From an uncultured Vicinamibacterales bacterium (GTDB lineage Bacteria; Acidobacteriota; Vicinamibacteria; Vicinamibacterales; UBA8438): a stretch of DNA of 64,000 bases. Position 1 is the first letter of the stretch. Each line of letters opens with the position of its first letter. Location: contig OY282382.1 in the NCBI GenBank assembly GCA_958295905.1, positions 3,434,001-3,498,000 on the forward strand, written 5' to 3'. Below are positions 8,306 to 17,148 of this stretch, one piece after another. Under the pieces are notes generated by a model. The model saw nothing but the letters and a program-made list of their open reading frames with translations. It was not told the origin of the DNA and searched no databases. A program made the translations under genes and the position numbers.

Positions 8306-8810
8306 TAAGGTTCATCTTGTGGCTCTCATGGGCGTCGAGAGGATACATTACGGAGGGGTTGGCGCGGACGACCGCGAGTGGCGGCTGGGGTCCGCGGCGG
8401 TCCGGATCAGCGCGGGCGCGTGGCCCGGCCCGCCGGAATCGGGTTTCGCAGGGTCGACCGCGGCGAGCCGGGGGGCGGGGGGCTCGCCGACGACCGCGGG
8501 CGCGGTGCGGCTGAGCCGCGGTGCGGCGGCGATGCCGCGGTGGGCGGTGAGGGCGGCCTCGTGAGGCACGGGCTCGAAGGCGCCGTCGCCGTCCCCGGCG
8601 GCGGGAATCGGCTCGGGCCGCGTCGAGACGATGGCCGCGCGCATGCCGCGGCTGCCGCTTGGCGCCCGGATCGCGGCACCGACGTTCCGCCGTCCTCCGC
8701 GGCGGCGACCCGTCCCGCGAAGACGCAACGCTCCATCCGCCCGTCGATCCCGGGACGCACGACTTCACGATGGACTGCGAAGACTCGGACTCCACCTCGG
8801 CGGCAGAGTG
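8306..8810. other. Intergenic region, one unrecognised ORF on the minus strand
   Basis: About 500 bp without a convincing gene. The minus-strand frame 8348-8728 (126 codons, alternative ATG giving MRAAIVSTRPEPIPAAGDGDG) has codon GC like a real gene, but it is Pro/Ala-rich and matches no family I know. It may be a hypothetical protein or a by-product of high GC. Confidence 0.35.
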
Positions 8811-10103
8811 CTACGCCTGCCCGCGCAGGAACTCGATCAGCAGCCGGGCCGTTTCTTCCGGCTGCTCCTGCTGCACCCAGTGGCCGGCGCCGTCGACCAT
8901 GTGGACCCCCCGCATGTCCGTGCACGCCTGCTCCTGCATCCGCTCCAGGGCCCCCGGGCTCTGATAGCTGCCCCAGTCGCTGCCTCCGGCGATGAAGATC
9001 GACGGCTGGTCGATGGTCAGGCCCGCGAAGAGCTGCTGCTCGGGGACGCCGATGCTGCCCGAGCGGTAGTGGTTCAGGCCCCCCTGGAAGCCGGTGCGGC
9101 CGTACTCCTCGGTGTAGACCCGCAGCTCGTCGTCGGGCAGCCACGTGTTGGCGGCGATGTGGTCGGCCGACGGCATGTGCTTGGCGACGGTCTCGGCCAT
9201 GCCGTCGGCGAGGTCCATGATGTAGTAGGTCGGCATCTGCGCCATCTCGGCCGCCGTCCGCGCGGCGAGCCGGTAGGGCCGGTTGCCCTCCCAGTCGGCG
9301 CTCTTGTAGTGGTAGTAGCCCCGCAGGAAGGCGTGCAGCCCCTGCGCCGCGCGCCACATGTTCGCGTTGGCCTCGCGGGTCCGGTAGTACCGCTGATAGT
9401 GCTTGCGGGGCCTCGGCAGCGCCGCGAGGTCGTCGAACAGCGTCGGGCCGGGCTCCGCCGGCTCGGCCGGCGGGTCGTCCGCGGTGTCGAAGGGGAGGGT
9501 CGGGCCGCCGCCGTTGGGGGCGCTCATCATCGCCACCGAGCGGAACACGTCGGGCCGGATTCTCGCGCACCACGCCGCGATGGGCGAGCCGAAGTCGTGG
9601 CCGATGACCGCGGCCACCTCGCGGTAGCCGAAGGCGTGCACCAGGCCCAGGGCGTCGCGCACGACGTTGAGCCGGCGGAACGAGGCGAGGTCGCCGTCGT
9701 AGTCCGCGTCCCAGCCCGTGGTCCGGCCGTAGCCCCGCATGTCGGGGGCGAAGACGTGGTAGCCCTCCTCGGCCAGCGGCGCGAGCACGTTGCGCCAACT
9801 GTAGGCGAGCTCGGGGAAGCCATGGAGCAGCAGCAGGGCGGGGCGGTCGCCGTCGAAGCCGGCCTCGAGGACGTGGACGCGGAGGCCGTTGACGTCGTGC
9901 ACGAACCGCGAGCGCACGCCCGCGGGCAGCACGCCGGGATCGTAGGGGCCGATCGGGGGCTCCTGCGCAGCGGGGCGCGGGCGGCCGGACGCGGCGGGCG
10001 GGGCCGGCGGCCGGCGGGCGCCGGCGGCGGGCGCGGCGAGGGCGGCCGGGCCCAGGGCGGCGAGGCCCTGCATGGCCTGACGGCGGGTCATGGATCGAGG
10101 CAT
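8811..10103 (-). CDS. Alpha/beta hydrolase, epoxide hydrolase-like, Tat-exported
   Basis: A 430-residue protein. The start at 10103 is set by the Shine-Dalgarno ggag just upstream and by the Tat signal SMTRRQAMQGLAALGPAALAAP. The alpha/beta hydrolase fold shows the oxyanion HGFPE motif, the nucleophile elbow GHDFGSP with an aspartate as in epoxide hydrolases and haloacid or haloalkane dehalogenases, and a C-terminal GAGHWVQQEQPEE with the catalytic His. The cap region is Tyr-rich (HYQRYYRTREAN, GYYHYKSADWEGN). It probably opens epoxides or cleaves carbon-halogen bonds outside the cytoplasm; the substrate cannot be read from sequence. It is transcribed alone, with two palindromic repeats upstream. 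Confidence 0.85.
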   Translation of the reverse strand: MPRSMTRRQAMQGLAALGPAALAAPAAGARRPPAPPAASGRPRPAAQEPPIGPYDPGVLPAGVRSRFVHDVNGLRVHVLEAGFDGDRPALLLLHGFPELAYSWRNVLAPLAEEGYHVFAPDMRGYGRTTGWDADYDGDLASFRRLNVVRDALGLVHAFGYREVAAVIGHDFGSPIAAWCARIRPDVFRSVAMMSAPNGGGPTLPFDTADDPPAEPAEPGPTLFDDLAALPRPRKHYQRYYRTREANANMWRAAQGLHAFLRGYYHYKSADWEGNRPYRLAARTAAEMAQMPTYYIMDLADGMAETVAKHMPSADHIAANTWLPDDELRVYTEEYGRTGFQGGLNHYRSGSIGVPEQQLFAGLTIDQPSIFIAGGSDWGSYQSPGALERMQEQACTDMRGVHMVDGAGHWVQQEQPEETARLLIEFLRGQA

Positions 10104-10847
10104 GTCGGTTTCTCCTTCGGGTCGCTGCGGCGCCCGGTCTGGCAGCCCGTGGCGAGAGTCTCCGCTGCGTTCGAGCGGCGATGCATCCCGCCTGATTAAA
10201 TCTGCGTTGTCGCCGGTTCCCAATGCCCGGTATGCGCTCTCTTTCACGCCTCGTCAGGCACGGGCGTTTTTCGCCGCCGGGCGCCCTTGCGGCCCGCCGG
10301 CCCCCTCGCCGCCCGCGGTGCGACGCGGGGTCTCGCCACGACCTGCGGCTTCGCTGTAAACGGCGGCGCTCTCGCCAGTATAGGGCCTCGGGTGAGGAGG
10401 ACCAGTGGCAGGGGGGCAGGGGGCAGGGGCATCCCACGCTGACAGCGCGTGACGGCTGGCCCCCGATTCGAGGGGTCGCCACCGTCTTACCGACCGGCCG
10501 GCGCCGCATGAGACCCACGATTCCGCCGGTCCGGAGCCCCAGGACCCGCCATGATTCCGCCTGCTTACGGCGGTGGCGGAGCGGGGGATGGTCCTGGGGC
10601 AGGGGGGGCAGGGCGTGGCAGGGGCATCCCACGCTGACGGCGCGTGGCGGCCCCGCCCCCGATTCGAGGGGGCGTCGCCGTCTTGCCGACCGGCCGGCGC
10701 CGCGTGAGACCCACGATTCCGCCCGTCCGGAGCCCCAGGACCCGCCGCGATTCCGCCTGCGCACGGCGGTGGTGGAGCGGGGGATGGTCTTGGACCCGTG
10801 GTTCGGGTGGTTCGGACGTGCGCGCGTCTGCGTTAACATTGTCGGGC
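10104..10847. repeat. Intergenic region with two ~165-bp palindromic repeats (family A copies 1 and 2)
   Basis: Two direct copies lie at about 10430-10592 and 10624-10786. Each runs from gcatcccacgctgac through gattcgagggg, gccgaccggccggcgcc and tgagacccacgattccgc to gcacggcggtgg and a decayed inverted end. The element is largely palindromic and non-coding. The rest (10104-10429) is GC-rich and carries degenerate fragments also seen near 44006-44360. No gene is seen. Confidence 0.8.
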
Positions 10848-11945
10848 ATGACCCGGTTGACCCATCGTCTCGCCGTCTGCGCCGGCTTGGCCGCCGCGTT
10901 CGCGGTTCCCGCGCCCGCCGCCGCCCATCCGGCGCCGTTCAGCTTCGTCGACCTCCGCATCGAGTCGACCACGATCGATCTCGAGGTCGTCGTCCACGCT
11001 TTCGACGTCGCCTACGAGCTCGCGATCCAGCCCCCGAACCGGGTGCTGGAGCCGGGGGGGCTGGGCACGCGCGGGGCGCGTCTCGCCGACCTGGTTCGGG
11101 AACGGCTGGAGATCACCGTCGACGGCGGCCGGGTCGTCGTCGAGACGTGGTCCGATCCCGAACCGCTGCCGGAGCGGCAGTCGGTCAGCCTGCGCGGCCG
11201 GGTGGAGTTGGCGGGGGAGCCCGGACGGATCGACGTCGAAGCGGTGATGTTCCCCTACGACCCCCAGCACCAGACCTTCGTCAACGTCTACGACGACGGG
11301 GCGCTGACCTCCCAGGCCATCCTGGGCGGCGGGGCCCCCCGTTACGAGTACTTCGTCGGCAGCCGGCAGGGGACCCTGGCCGTCATCCGGAAGTTCGTGC
11401 CGCAGGGCATCCACCACATCCTGATCGGGCCCGACCACCTGCTGTTCCTGATCGGATTGCTGCTCCTCGGCGGCTCGCTGCGGCGGCTGCTGATGGTCAT
11501 CACCGCGTTCACCGCCGCCCACAGCATCACCCTCGCCCTCGCGGTGCTCGACTTGGTGAGCCCGCCCGGGAACGTCGTCGAGCCGATCATCGCGCTCAGC
11601 ATCGTCTACGTCGGGGCCGACAATCTGCTCGTGCGGGGCGGGCGCGACATGCGGGTGTGGATCGCCCTCGTGTTCGGGCTGATCCACGGGTTCGGGTTCG
11701 CGAGCGTCCTGCGCGAGATGGGGCTGCCGAGCGGGGCCCTGGGTTGGTCGCTGTTCTCGTTCAACTTCGGGGTGGAGATAGGTCAGGTGGCGGTGGCGGT
11801 GGTGGTCGCCTCGGCCCTGACCTGGCTGCGGGCGCGCAGCGAGAAGGTCGGCAGGCAGTTGGCCGTCGCGGGTTCCGTCGGGGTCATCGCGGCCGGGACG
11901 TTCTGGTTCGTTCAACGGGTTTTCTTTTCCGGAGGAATGGTATGA
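10848..11945 (+). CDS. HupE/UreJ-family membrane protein with long extracytoplasmic N-domain
   Basis: A 365-residue protein. A signal peptide (RLAVCAGLAAAFAVPAPAAAHPAP) is followed by a beta-rich region of about 160 residues and then the HupE/UreJ_2 membrane domain. That domain has the conserved GIHHILIGPDHLLFLIGLLLL, TAFTAAHSITLALAVL and GLIHGFGFASVL histidine motifs, with six or seven helices. Members are thought to move nickel or other metals across the inner membrane; that role is family inference. It overlaps the following hydrolase gene by 4 bp (ATGA), so the two are translationally coupled. A nickel link is interesting because larB, whose pathway makes a nickel cofactor, is carried by the transposons in this window. 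Confidence 0.82.
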   Translation: MTRLTHRLAVCAGLAAAFAVPAPAAAHPAPFSFVDLRIESTTIDLEVVVHAFDVAYELAIQPPNRVLEPGGLGTRGARLADLVRERLEITVDGGRVVVETWSDPEPLPERQSVSLRGRVELAGEPGRIDVEAVMFPYDPQHQTFVNVYDDGALTSQAILGGGAPRYEYFVGSRQGTLAVIRKFVPQGIHHILIGPDHLLFLIGLLLLGGSLRRLLMVITAFTAAHSITLALAVLDLVSPPGNVVEPIIALSIVYVGADNLLVRGGRDMRVWIALVFGLIHGFGFASVLREMGLPSGALGWSLFSFNFGVEIGQVAVAVVVASALTWLRARSEKVGRQLAVAGSVGVIAAGTFWFVQRVFFSGGMV

Positions 11946-12853
11946 GAAGAAGAGTGGCGGTGCTCGGCGCGGTGGTGCTGGTCGGCGTGGTGTCGGTGGC
12001 CGGCCCCGCCGGCCGGCAGGCCGAGAGGACCCTCGAGGTCGAGCAGCTCGAGGACAACCTGTTCGTGCTGCGCGGCGGGGGCGGCAATTCGGCCGCGTTC
12101 GTGACGGACGGCGGGGTGGTGCTGGTCGACAGCAAGCTCGCGGGATGGGGTCAGCCCCTCATCGACAAGGTCGGCGAGCTGACCCCGAACCCCATCACCA
12201 TCGTCATCAACACCCATGCCCATTTCGACCACGTGGACGGCAACGTGGAGTTCCCGGCCTCCGTCGACTTCGTGGCGCACGAGAACACGCGGCCGCTCAT
12301 GGAGGAGAACAACGCGGTGCGGGGCCTGGGCCGCCCGGCGCGGCCGAGCCCGTTCGAGGCCGACGGCGGGCACGGGCTGCCGGAGACCACGTTCAGCGAC
12401 CGGCTGGTTCTGGGCCGCGGCGACGACCGGGTCGAACTGCACTACTTCGGCCGCGCCCACACCGGCGGCGACGCCTGGGTGGTGTTCCCGGCCCTCGGGG
12501 TCATGCACGCCGGCGACGCGTTCCCCGGCAAGAACATCCCGATCATGGACTCGAACAACGGCGGGAGCGGCGTCGACTATCCGGAGACGCTGCGCAAGGT
12601 GTCCGAGGGAATCACCGGCGTCGAGCGCATCATCACCGGACACAGCAGCGTCATGACCCCGGCCGATCTGGCCGAGTACGCCGAGTTCGTGGGCGCGTTC
12701 GTCTCCGATGCGCAGGCGGCGCAGGCGGCCGGCGCGTCGGCCGCCGACTTCGCGGCGGGTTGGGAGGTGCCGGCGCGGTTCTCAGGCTACAACAAGGGGC
12801 CGGCCGAGCGGCTGACCCCCTACGTGGAGGACATCTACGCCGCGACGCGGTAG
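11942..12853 (+). CDS. Exported metallo-beta-lactamase-fold hydrolase
   Basis: A 303-residue protein starting at the ATG that overlaps the HupE stop, with ggagga upstream. An N-terminal signal segment precedes the MBL domain. Zinc ligands are plain: THAHFDH (motif 2), GRAHTGGD (motif 3), HAGDAFPG (motif 4 Asp) and TGHSSV (motif 5). It resembles periplasmic MBL proteins of the SoxH or quinoprotein-relay type rather than a true beta-lactamase. The substrate is unknown. The operon link with the metal-transporter-like gene suggests a shared extracytoplasmic process. Confidence 0.83.
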   Translation: MRRRVAVLGAVVLVGVVSVAGPAGRQAERTLEVEQLEDNLFVLRGGGGNSAAFVTDGGVVLVDSKLAGWGQPLIDKVGELTPNPITIVINTHAHFDHVDGNVEFPASVDFVAHENTRPLMEENNAVRGLGRPARPSPFEADGGHGLPETTFSDRLVLGRGDDRVELHYFGRAHTGGDAWVVFPALGVMHAGDAFPGKNIPIMDSNNGGSGVDYPETLRKVSEGITGVERIITGHSSVMTPADLAEYAEFVGAFVSDAQAAQAAGASAADFAAGWEVPARFSGYNKGPAERLTPYVEDIYAATR

Positions 12854-13179
12854 GCGTCGCGGCGCGGCCGGCCGGGGGAGTCTGCGCGGCCGACGGGGCG
12901 GACTCCTGCAGTTGGTGGCGCCAAGCGGAGCCGCCAGGCGACGATTGGCGGGCCGGTGCCGCGCGGCGCCGGCCTTGGAGGCGGGCCAGCGGCCCGCGTG
13001 CCGGGTCGGGGGGAAGCGGCGCCGCGCGGCGATGCTCTCCTTCACAGGCCGCGGCGGGGCGCCGCCCGCGATCGTGGCGCGTCGGCCGGGATGCTGATAG
13101 CATGGCCGCCGCAGGAGCAGGTGACCAGAGGTTCGCCGCGAAGCGGCGGCGGAGCCGCGTGTTGAAGGGGAAGAGACTC
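12854..13179. other. Intergenic, no gene seen
   Basis: A 326-bp GC-rich gap with several short inverted repeats (for example around ggcggactcctgcag and ccggccgggggagtctgcgcgg) that resemble the ends of the REP-like hairpins elsewhere. The last part before 13180 shows only a weak purine-rich ribosome site (gaaggggaagag). Confidence 0.5.
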
Positions 13180-14343
13180 ATGTCGAAACAGACCACTCGT
13201 CGCGAAGTTCTCCGGGGGGGTGTCGCGCTGGCCGGGCTCGGGGCCCTCGGCGTGCCCGAATGGGCGTTTCCCGCCTTGGCGCAGGGCGAAGAGCTCGTCG
13301 AGTTCACGGACCTGCCGGACCAGATCGTGCTGGAACGGACGCCGGACCGCCGCATCATCGACGTCCGGCATATCGATGGGCCGATCACCCCGGCCGACCA
13401 GTGGTTCACGACCCAGCACTACGGGCATCCGGAGATCGATCCGGAGACGTATCGGTTGAAGGTGTCGGGCATGGTGAACGACACCCTCGATTTGTCGCTG
13501 GCCGACCTGCGGGCCATGCCCGGCCGGGAGCTGGTGTTCGGGTTCGAGTGCTCGGGCAATCGCGGCCCGTTGAACGGGCTGTCGAGCAACGGGCGTTGGA
13601 CCGGCGTCCCGCTGCGGGCGGTCCTCGAGCGAGCCGGCCTGCAGGACAGGGCCCGCGAGATAGTCTTCTTCGGGGCCGACCACGGCGAGGAAGAGGTGCT
13701 GTTCCGAGGCCGGACCTACAACGTCGACCAGCAGTACGGCCGCAGCCTGCCGCGGGACAAGGCCCTGTCGGACGAGCCGCTGCTGGCCTATGCGCTGAAC
13801 GGCGATCCGTTGACGGCGCACCAGGGGCGTCCCCTCCGGTTGCTGGTGCCCGGCTGGTACGGCGCGCCCAACGTCAAGTTCCTTTCCGAGATCCACGTGC
13901 AGGAGGACCCCTATCTCGGCAAATACCAGGCGCGCTGGTACCGCACCCTGAAGGGGGAGATGATCAACGGCGAGATGAAGTGGGTCGAGACCGCGATCAC
14001 GAAGATGCGGCTGAAGTCGTACATCGCCCGGGTGACGAAGACGGGCGGCCACCACCGCGTCTTCGGGGTGATCATGCACGACGGGACCCCCATCGAGTCG
14101 GTCGAGGTGCGGGTGGACGACGGTCCCTGGGAAGCGGCGACCCTCGACCCCGCCATGACCGAGAAGTACTCGTGGAAGTTCTTCACCTACGACTGGCACG
14201 GGGCGACGCCGGGTGAGCATACCGTCACCTCCCGCGCCACCGACGCCAACGGCTACCGGCAGCCGACGGCCGAGGAACTCGCGGTCAAGCAGACCTTTCT
14301 CGAGCAGAACAACCAGCATCCCCGGACGCTGATCATCGCCTGA
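13180..14343 (+). CDS. Molybdopterin-dependent oxidoreductase, sulfite-oxidase fold (SoxC-like), Tat-exported
   Basis: A 387-residue protein. It has a Tat signal (TRREVLRGGVALAGLGALG), then the oxidoreductase molybdopterin domain with the molybdenum-ligand cysteine in FGFECSGNRGP, and R/K-rich pterin contacts (GVPLRAVLERAG, RPLRLLVPGWYGAPNVKFL). The C-terminal Mo-co dimerisation domain carries VEVRVDDGPWEAATL and SWKFFTYDW. Members oxidise sulfite or related sulfur compounds in the periplasm, usually passing electrons to a cytochrome c. No heme subunit gene is adjacent. Length and start fit the family. A hairpin lies just downstream. Confidence 0.88.
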   Translation: MSKQTTRREVLRGGVALAGLGALGVPEWAFPALAQGEELVEFTDLPDQIVLERTPDRRIIDVRHIDGPITPADQWFTTQHYGHPEIDPETYRLKVSGMVNDTLDLSLADLRAMPGRELVFGFECSGNRGPLNGLSSNGRWTGVPLRAVLERAGLQDRAREIVFFGADHGEEEVLFRGRTYNVDQQYGRSLPRDKALSDEPLLAYALNGDPLTAHQGRPLRLLVPGWYGAPNVKFLSEIHVQEDPYLGKYQARWYRTLKGEMINGEMKWVETAITKMRLKSYIARVTKTGGHHRVFGVIMHDGTPIESVEVRVDDGPWEAATLDPAMTEKYSWKFFTYDWHGATPGEHTVTSRATDANGYRQPTAEELAVKQTFLEQNNQHPRTLIIA

Positions 14344-14365
14344 CGGCGGCGCGGCGTCTCGATCG

Positions 14366-14398
14366 GACGGCCCTGCGGACGTGGTCTGCAGGGTCGTC
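14366..14398 (+). terminator. Possible hairpin terminator after the molybdo-oxidoreductase
   Basis: An 11-bp stem (gacggccctgc paired with gcagggtcgtc, one mismatch) with a loop of about 11 bases lies 22 bp after the stop. It is not followed by a T-run, so its termination strength is uncertain. The remaining gap to 14679 shows no gene. Confidence 0.45.
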
Positions 14399-14679
14399 TT
14401 CGCGTCGGGCGCGCCCTCCGTTGCGTCCGCCATCGCGGCTCCCGACCTTGCGCGCGCCCCTGGGGCCGCGTCCGCGGCGCTGGTCCCGGCGACGCTTCGA
14501 GATCCCCCACCCGGGAGCGCCGTGGCCCGGCCGCCCCTGCGGCCCCCGTCTCCACCGCCGCCGAATCTTCCGGATTCCGAGGGATCGGCGGGTCGGTCGT
14601 CGCCGCGCCGCGATTGGCCGATCGCCGCGGGCGGGATGCGGGGTAGGATGCGCGTACAGGATCGAACGGCAGGTGCAGC

Positions 14680-16752
14680 ATGGGCGGGGATGAACACTAT
14701 CTGAAGACCGAGCTCTACGAGCTGGTCCGCAAGGACCGGGCGATCTTCGAGTTCCTCCAGGCCGGCTCGCTGGACGGCATCTGGTATTGGGACGTCGAGC
14801 GGCAGGACCAGGAGTGGATGAGCCCCCGGTTCAAGGAGCTCTTCGGCTACCGCGACGACGAGATCCCCGACACCTCCGAGTGGTGGATGGCCAACATCTT
14901 TCCGGAGGACCGCGACGTCGCCCTCGACAACTTCGCCAAGCATCTCGCCGACGCGAGCCATCCCTACGACCAGATCGTCCGCTACCGCCATCGCGACGGC
15001 AGCACGGTGTGGGTCCGCTGCCGCGGCCTCGCGGTCCGGAACGAGCGCGGAGAGCCGATCCGGCTGCTGGGCTGCCACACCGACGTGACGGCGCTCAAAC
15101 GCGCCGAGGAAGACCTGCGGCGCCAAGCGGCTGAGCTGCGGGAGGCCCGGGACGCGGCCGAGCGCGCCAGCCGGGCCAAGAGCATCTTCCTGGCCAACGT
15201 CAGTCACGAGATCCGCACGCCCCTCAACGGCGTGATCGGGATGACCGAACTGCTGGGGGAGACCGACCTGACCCCGGTGCAGCACGACCACCTCGACGCC
15301 GTCCGCGAATCGGCCGAGGCGCTGCTCGACATCATCAGCGACATCCTGGACTTCTCGAAGATCGAAGCCGGCAAGCTGGTCCTCGAGCCGTACGCCTTTC
15401 GTCTCCGCGAGCGTCTGGACATCCTGGTGAAGTCGTTCGCGCCCCGCCTCCACGGCCGGGACGTCAAGCTGTCGCACGAGGTCGACGCCGACGTGCCGGA
15501 CGAGCTGGTCGGCGACGCCCGCCTGCTGCGGCAGGTGCTGTCGAACCTGCTCTCGAACGCCGTGAAGTTCACGCGGCGGGGCGCGATCGTCCTGCACGTC
15601 CGGCGCGGCGAGCCGGCCGGCGACGGCGTTCTGCTCCGGTTCGACGTCTCGGACACCGGCATCGGCATTCCGCCGGAGAAACAGCAGGTGATCTTCGAGG
15701 AGTTCGTGCAGGCCGACGCGTCGACGACGCGGCGCTACGGGGGCACGGGCCTGGGTCTGGCGATCGCCTCGCGCCTCGTGAACGCCCTCGGCGGAACCAT
15801 CGGCCTCCAGAGCGAGCCGGGGTCGGGCAGCACGTTCCATTGCACGGCCCGGTTCGAGCTCGCCGCGGCCGGCGTCGTCGAAGCGCCGCCGGACCGCCGG
15901 GAGGTCGCCGCGGTCCGGCCGCTCCGCGTGCTCCTCGTCGAGGACTCCGTCGCCAACCAGCGGGTGGCGGTCGGCTTCCTCCGGCGGGAGGGTCACACCG
16001 TGCGGGTCGAGGCCGACGGCGCGGCGGCGGTGGCGGCGTGCGCGGCCGAGCGGTTCGACGTGGTGCTCATGGACCTGCAGATGCCGGAGATGGACGGTTA
16101 CGCGGCGATGACCGCCATCCGGCGGCGCGAAGAGGCAGGGGGCGCCGGCTCGACGCCGATCATGGCCCTGACCGCGCGCGCGTCGCGCAGCAACGAAGCC
16201 GCGTGTCTGGCCGCGGGGTTCGACGGCTACCTGCTCAAGCCGTATCGCCAGCGGGAACTCCTCGAGGCGATCGCCGCCGTCGTGGAACCCGGGGCGCCGG
16301 ACGCGTCCGACGCGCCGTCCACCCCCCGGCCGTCGGGGGCCGGCGGCGATGCGGCGGGCGGGCGGGAAACGGGAACCGGCGTGTCGGGAACCCCGTCCAG
16401 CGTCCGTCTCGACTGGGACTCGGCACGGGATGCCGTCGGCGGCGACGACGAGCTGCTGGCGAAGGTGATAGGCGGGTTTCTCGGCCAGCATCCTGCCCTG
16501 GTCGCGGAGCTCCGAACCGCGCTCCAGGCGGGCGATCTGCCGGTGGTGCGGCGCGTGGCGCATACGATCGCCGGCTCGCTGCGTTCGTTCGACGGGGCCC
16601 GCGTGGTGGCCCTCGCCGAGGCCCTCGAGGACTGCTGCCGGGATGGCGCGGCGGCGCCGGCGGCCGCCGCGTGGGGCGTGCTCGAGCCGGAGCTGGACGC
16701 GGTGGTGGGCGAGCTCCGGGAGCGTGTCGGGGGCGGGGAGGCTGCGCCGTAG
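14680..16752 (+). CDS. Hybrid sensor histidine kinase (PAS-HK-REC-Hpt)
   Basis: A 690-residue cytoplasmic protein without membrane segments. Domains in order: a PAS domain (about 20-145, FEFLQAGSLDGIWYWDVE to LLGCHTDVT); a coiled linker; HisKA with H-box FLANVSHEIRTPLNG; HATPase with SNLLSNAVKF, DTGIGIP and GGTGLGLAI; a receiver domain with LLVEDSVANQ, the phosphorylated Asp in VVLMDLQMPEMDGY and the Lys in LLKPY; and a C-terminal Hpt domain with VRRVAHTIAGSLRSF. The layout is that of BarA/ArcB-like phosphorelay kinases. The output regulator is not adjacent, although an Rsb-like module follows after a MITE. The signal is unknown. Confidence 0.9.
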   Translation: MGGDEHYLKTELYELVRKDRAIFEFLQAGSLDGIWYWDVERQDQEWMSPRFKELFGYRDDEIPDTSEWWMANIFPEDRDVALDNFAKHLADASHPYDQIVRYRHRDGSTVWVRCRGLAVRNERGEPIRLLGCHTDVTALKRAEEDLRRQAAELREARDAAERASRAKSIFLANVSHEIRTPLNGVIGMTELLGETDLTPVQHDHLDAVRESAEALLDIISDILDFSKIEAGKLVLEPYAFRLRERLDILVKSFAPRLHGRDVKLSHEVDADVPDELVGDARLLRQVLSNLLSNAVKFTRRGAIVLHVRRGEPAGDGVLLRFDVSDTGIGIPPEKQQVIFEEFVQADASTTRRYGGTGLGLAIASRLVNALGGTIGLQSEPGSGSTFHCTARFELAAAGVVEAPPDRREVAAVRPLRVLLVEDSVANQRVAVGFLRREGHTVRVEADGAAAVAACAAERFDVVLMDLQMPEMDGYAAMTAIRRREEAGGAGSTPIMALTARASRSNEAACLAAGFDGYLLKPYRQRELLEAIAAVVEPGAPDASDAPSTPRPSGAGGDAAGGRETGTGVSGTPSSVRLDWDSARDAVGGDDELLAKVIGGFLGQHPALVAELRTALQAGDLPVVRRVAHTIAGSLRSFDGARVVALAEALEDCCRDGAAAPAAAAWGVLEPELDAVVGELRERVGGGEAAP

Positions 16753-16801
16753 CAGCGGCGGCGACGACCTGGGACGTATCGACGGGCGGGAAGCGGGGCC
16801 T

Positions 16802-16962
16802 TAGCAGGCCGTGGCAGAAGTGGTGCTGCATCCGGCCGGGCCGTACTCGGCCCAAGAACGTGTCGTGCAGCCGTCGAAATCGCCGAAATCTGGCCGATCC
16901 GAGCCGTTTCCGCGCCACCGCCGGCCGGTTTGGCGCGCCGCGGAGTTTGCCACGGGCTGTTA
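16802..16962. repeat. MITE with IS1182-type ends, TA-flanked
   Basis: A non-coding element of about 157 bp (16804-16960) with ends gcaggccgtggcagaagt and, inverted, acagcccgtggcaaact, flanked by TA on both sides. The ends match those of the IS1182-type element at 6847, and the body is nearly the same as 27017-27177. It is most likely a non-autonomous derivative. It sits in the gap between the hybrid kinase and the next gene, a gap that otherwise holds nothing recognisable. Confidence 0.75.
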
Positions 16963-17148
16963 GGATCGGCGCAAGAATAAACTTCAGTTTCGCTGCATCG
17001 GTTCGTGGCGCAGTTTCACTTTGGCCGCATCCATGCCGCGCATCTGTCGCATTCAGCGTCGATCCCACATGGCGTGATTGCGGCCTTTGAAGGCAGTTGT
17101 TCTTGCGCGGACCTCTAGGCGACGGTTCCGGGCTCGGCAGAGACGGCA

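Noticed and set aside
8348..8728. 126-codon minus-strand ORF as a real gene
   Set aside because: Pro/Ala-rich composition, no clear ribosome site and no family match; kept only as a weak candidate in the intergenic note.
11942..12853. Metallo-beta-lactamase-fold gene as an antibiotic resistance gene
   Set aside because: Only the fold and zinc ligands are shared. The operon context and sequence resemble periplasmic MBL proteins of other functions.
13042..16563. 1173-codon open frame on the minus strand opposite the molybdo-oxidoreductase and hybrid kinase
   Set aside because: It lies antisense to two well-recognised genes and encodes low-complexity Arg/Gly/Asp-rich sequence, an effect of high GC at third positions.
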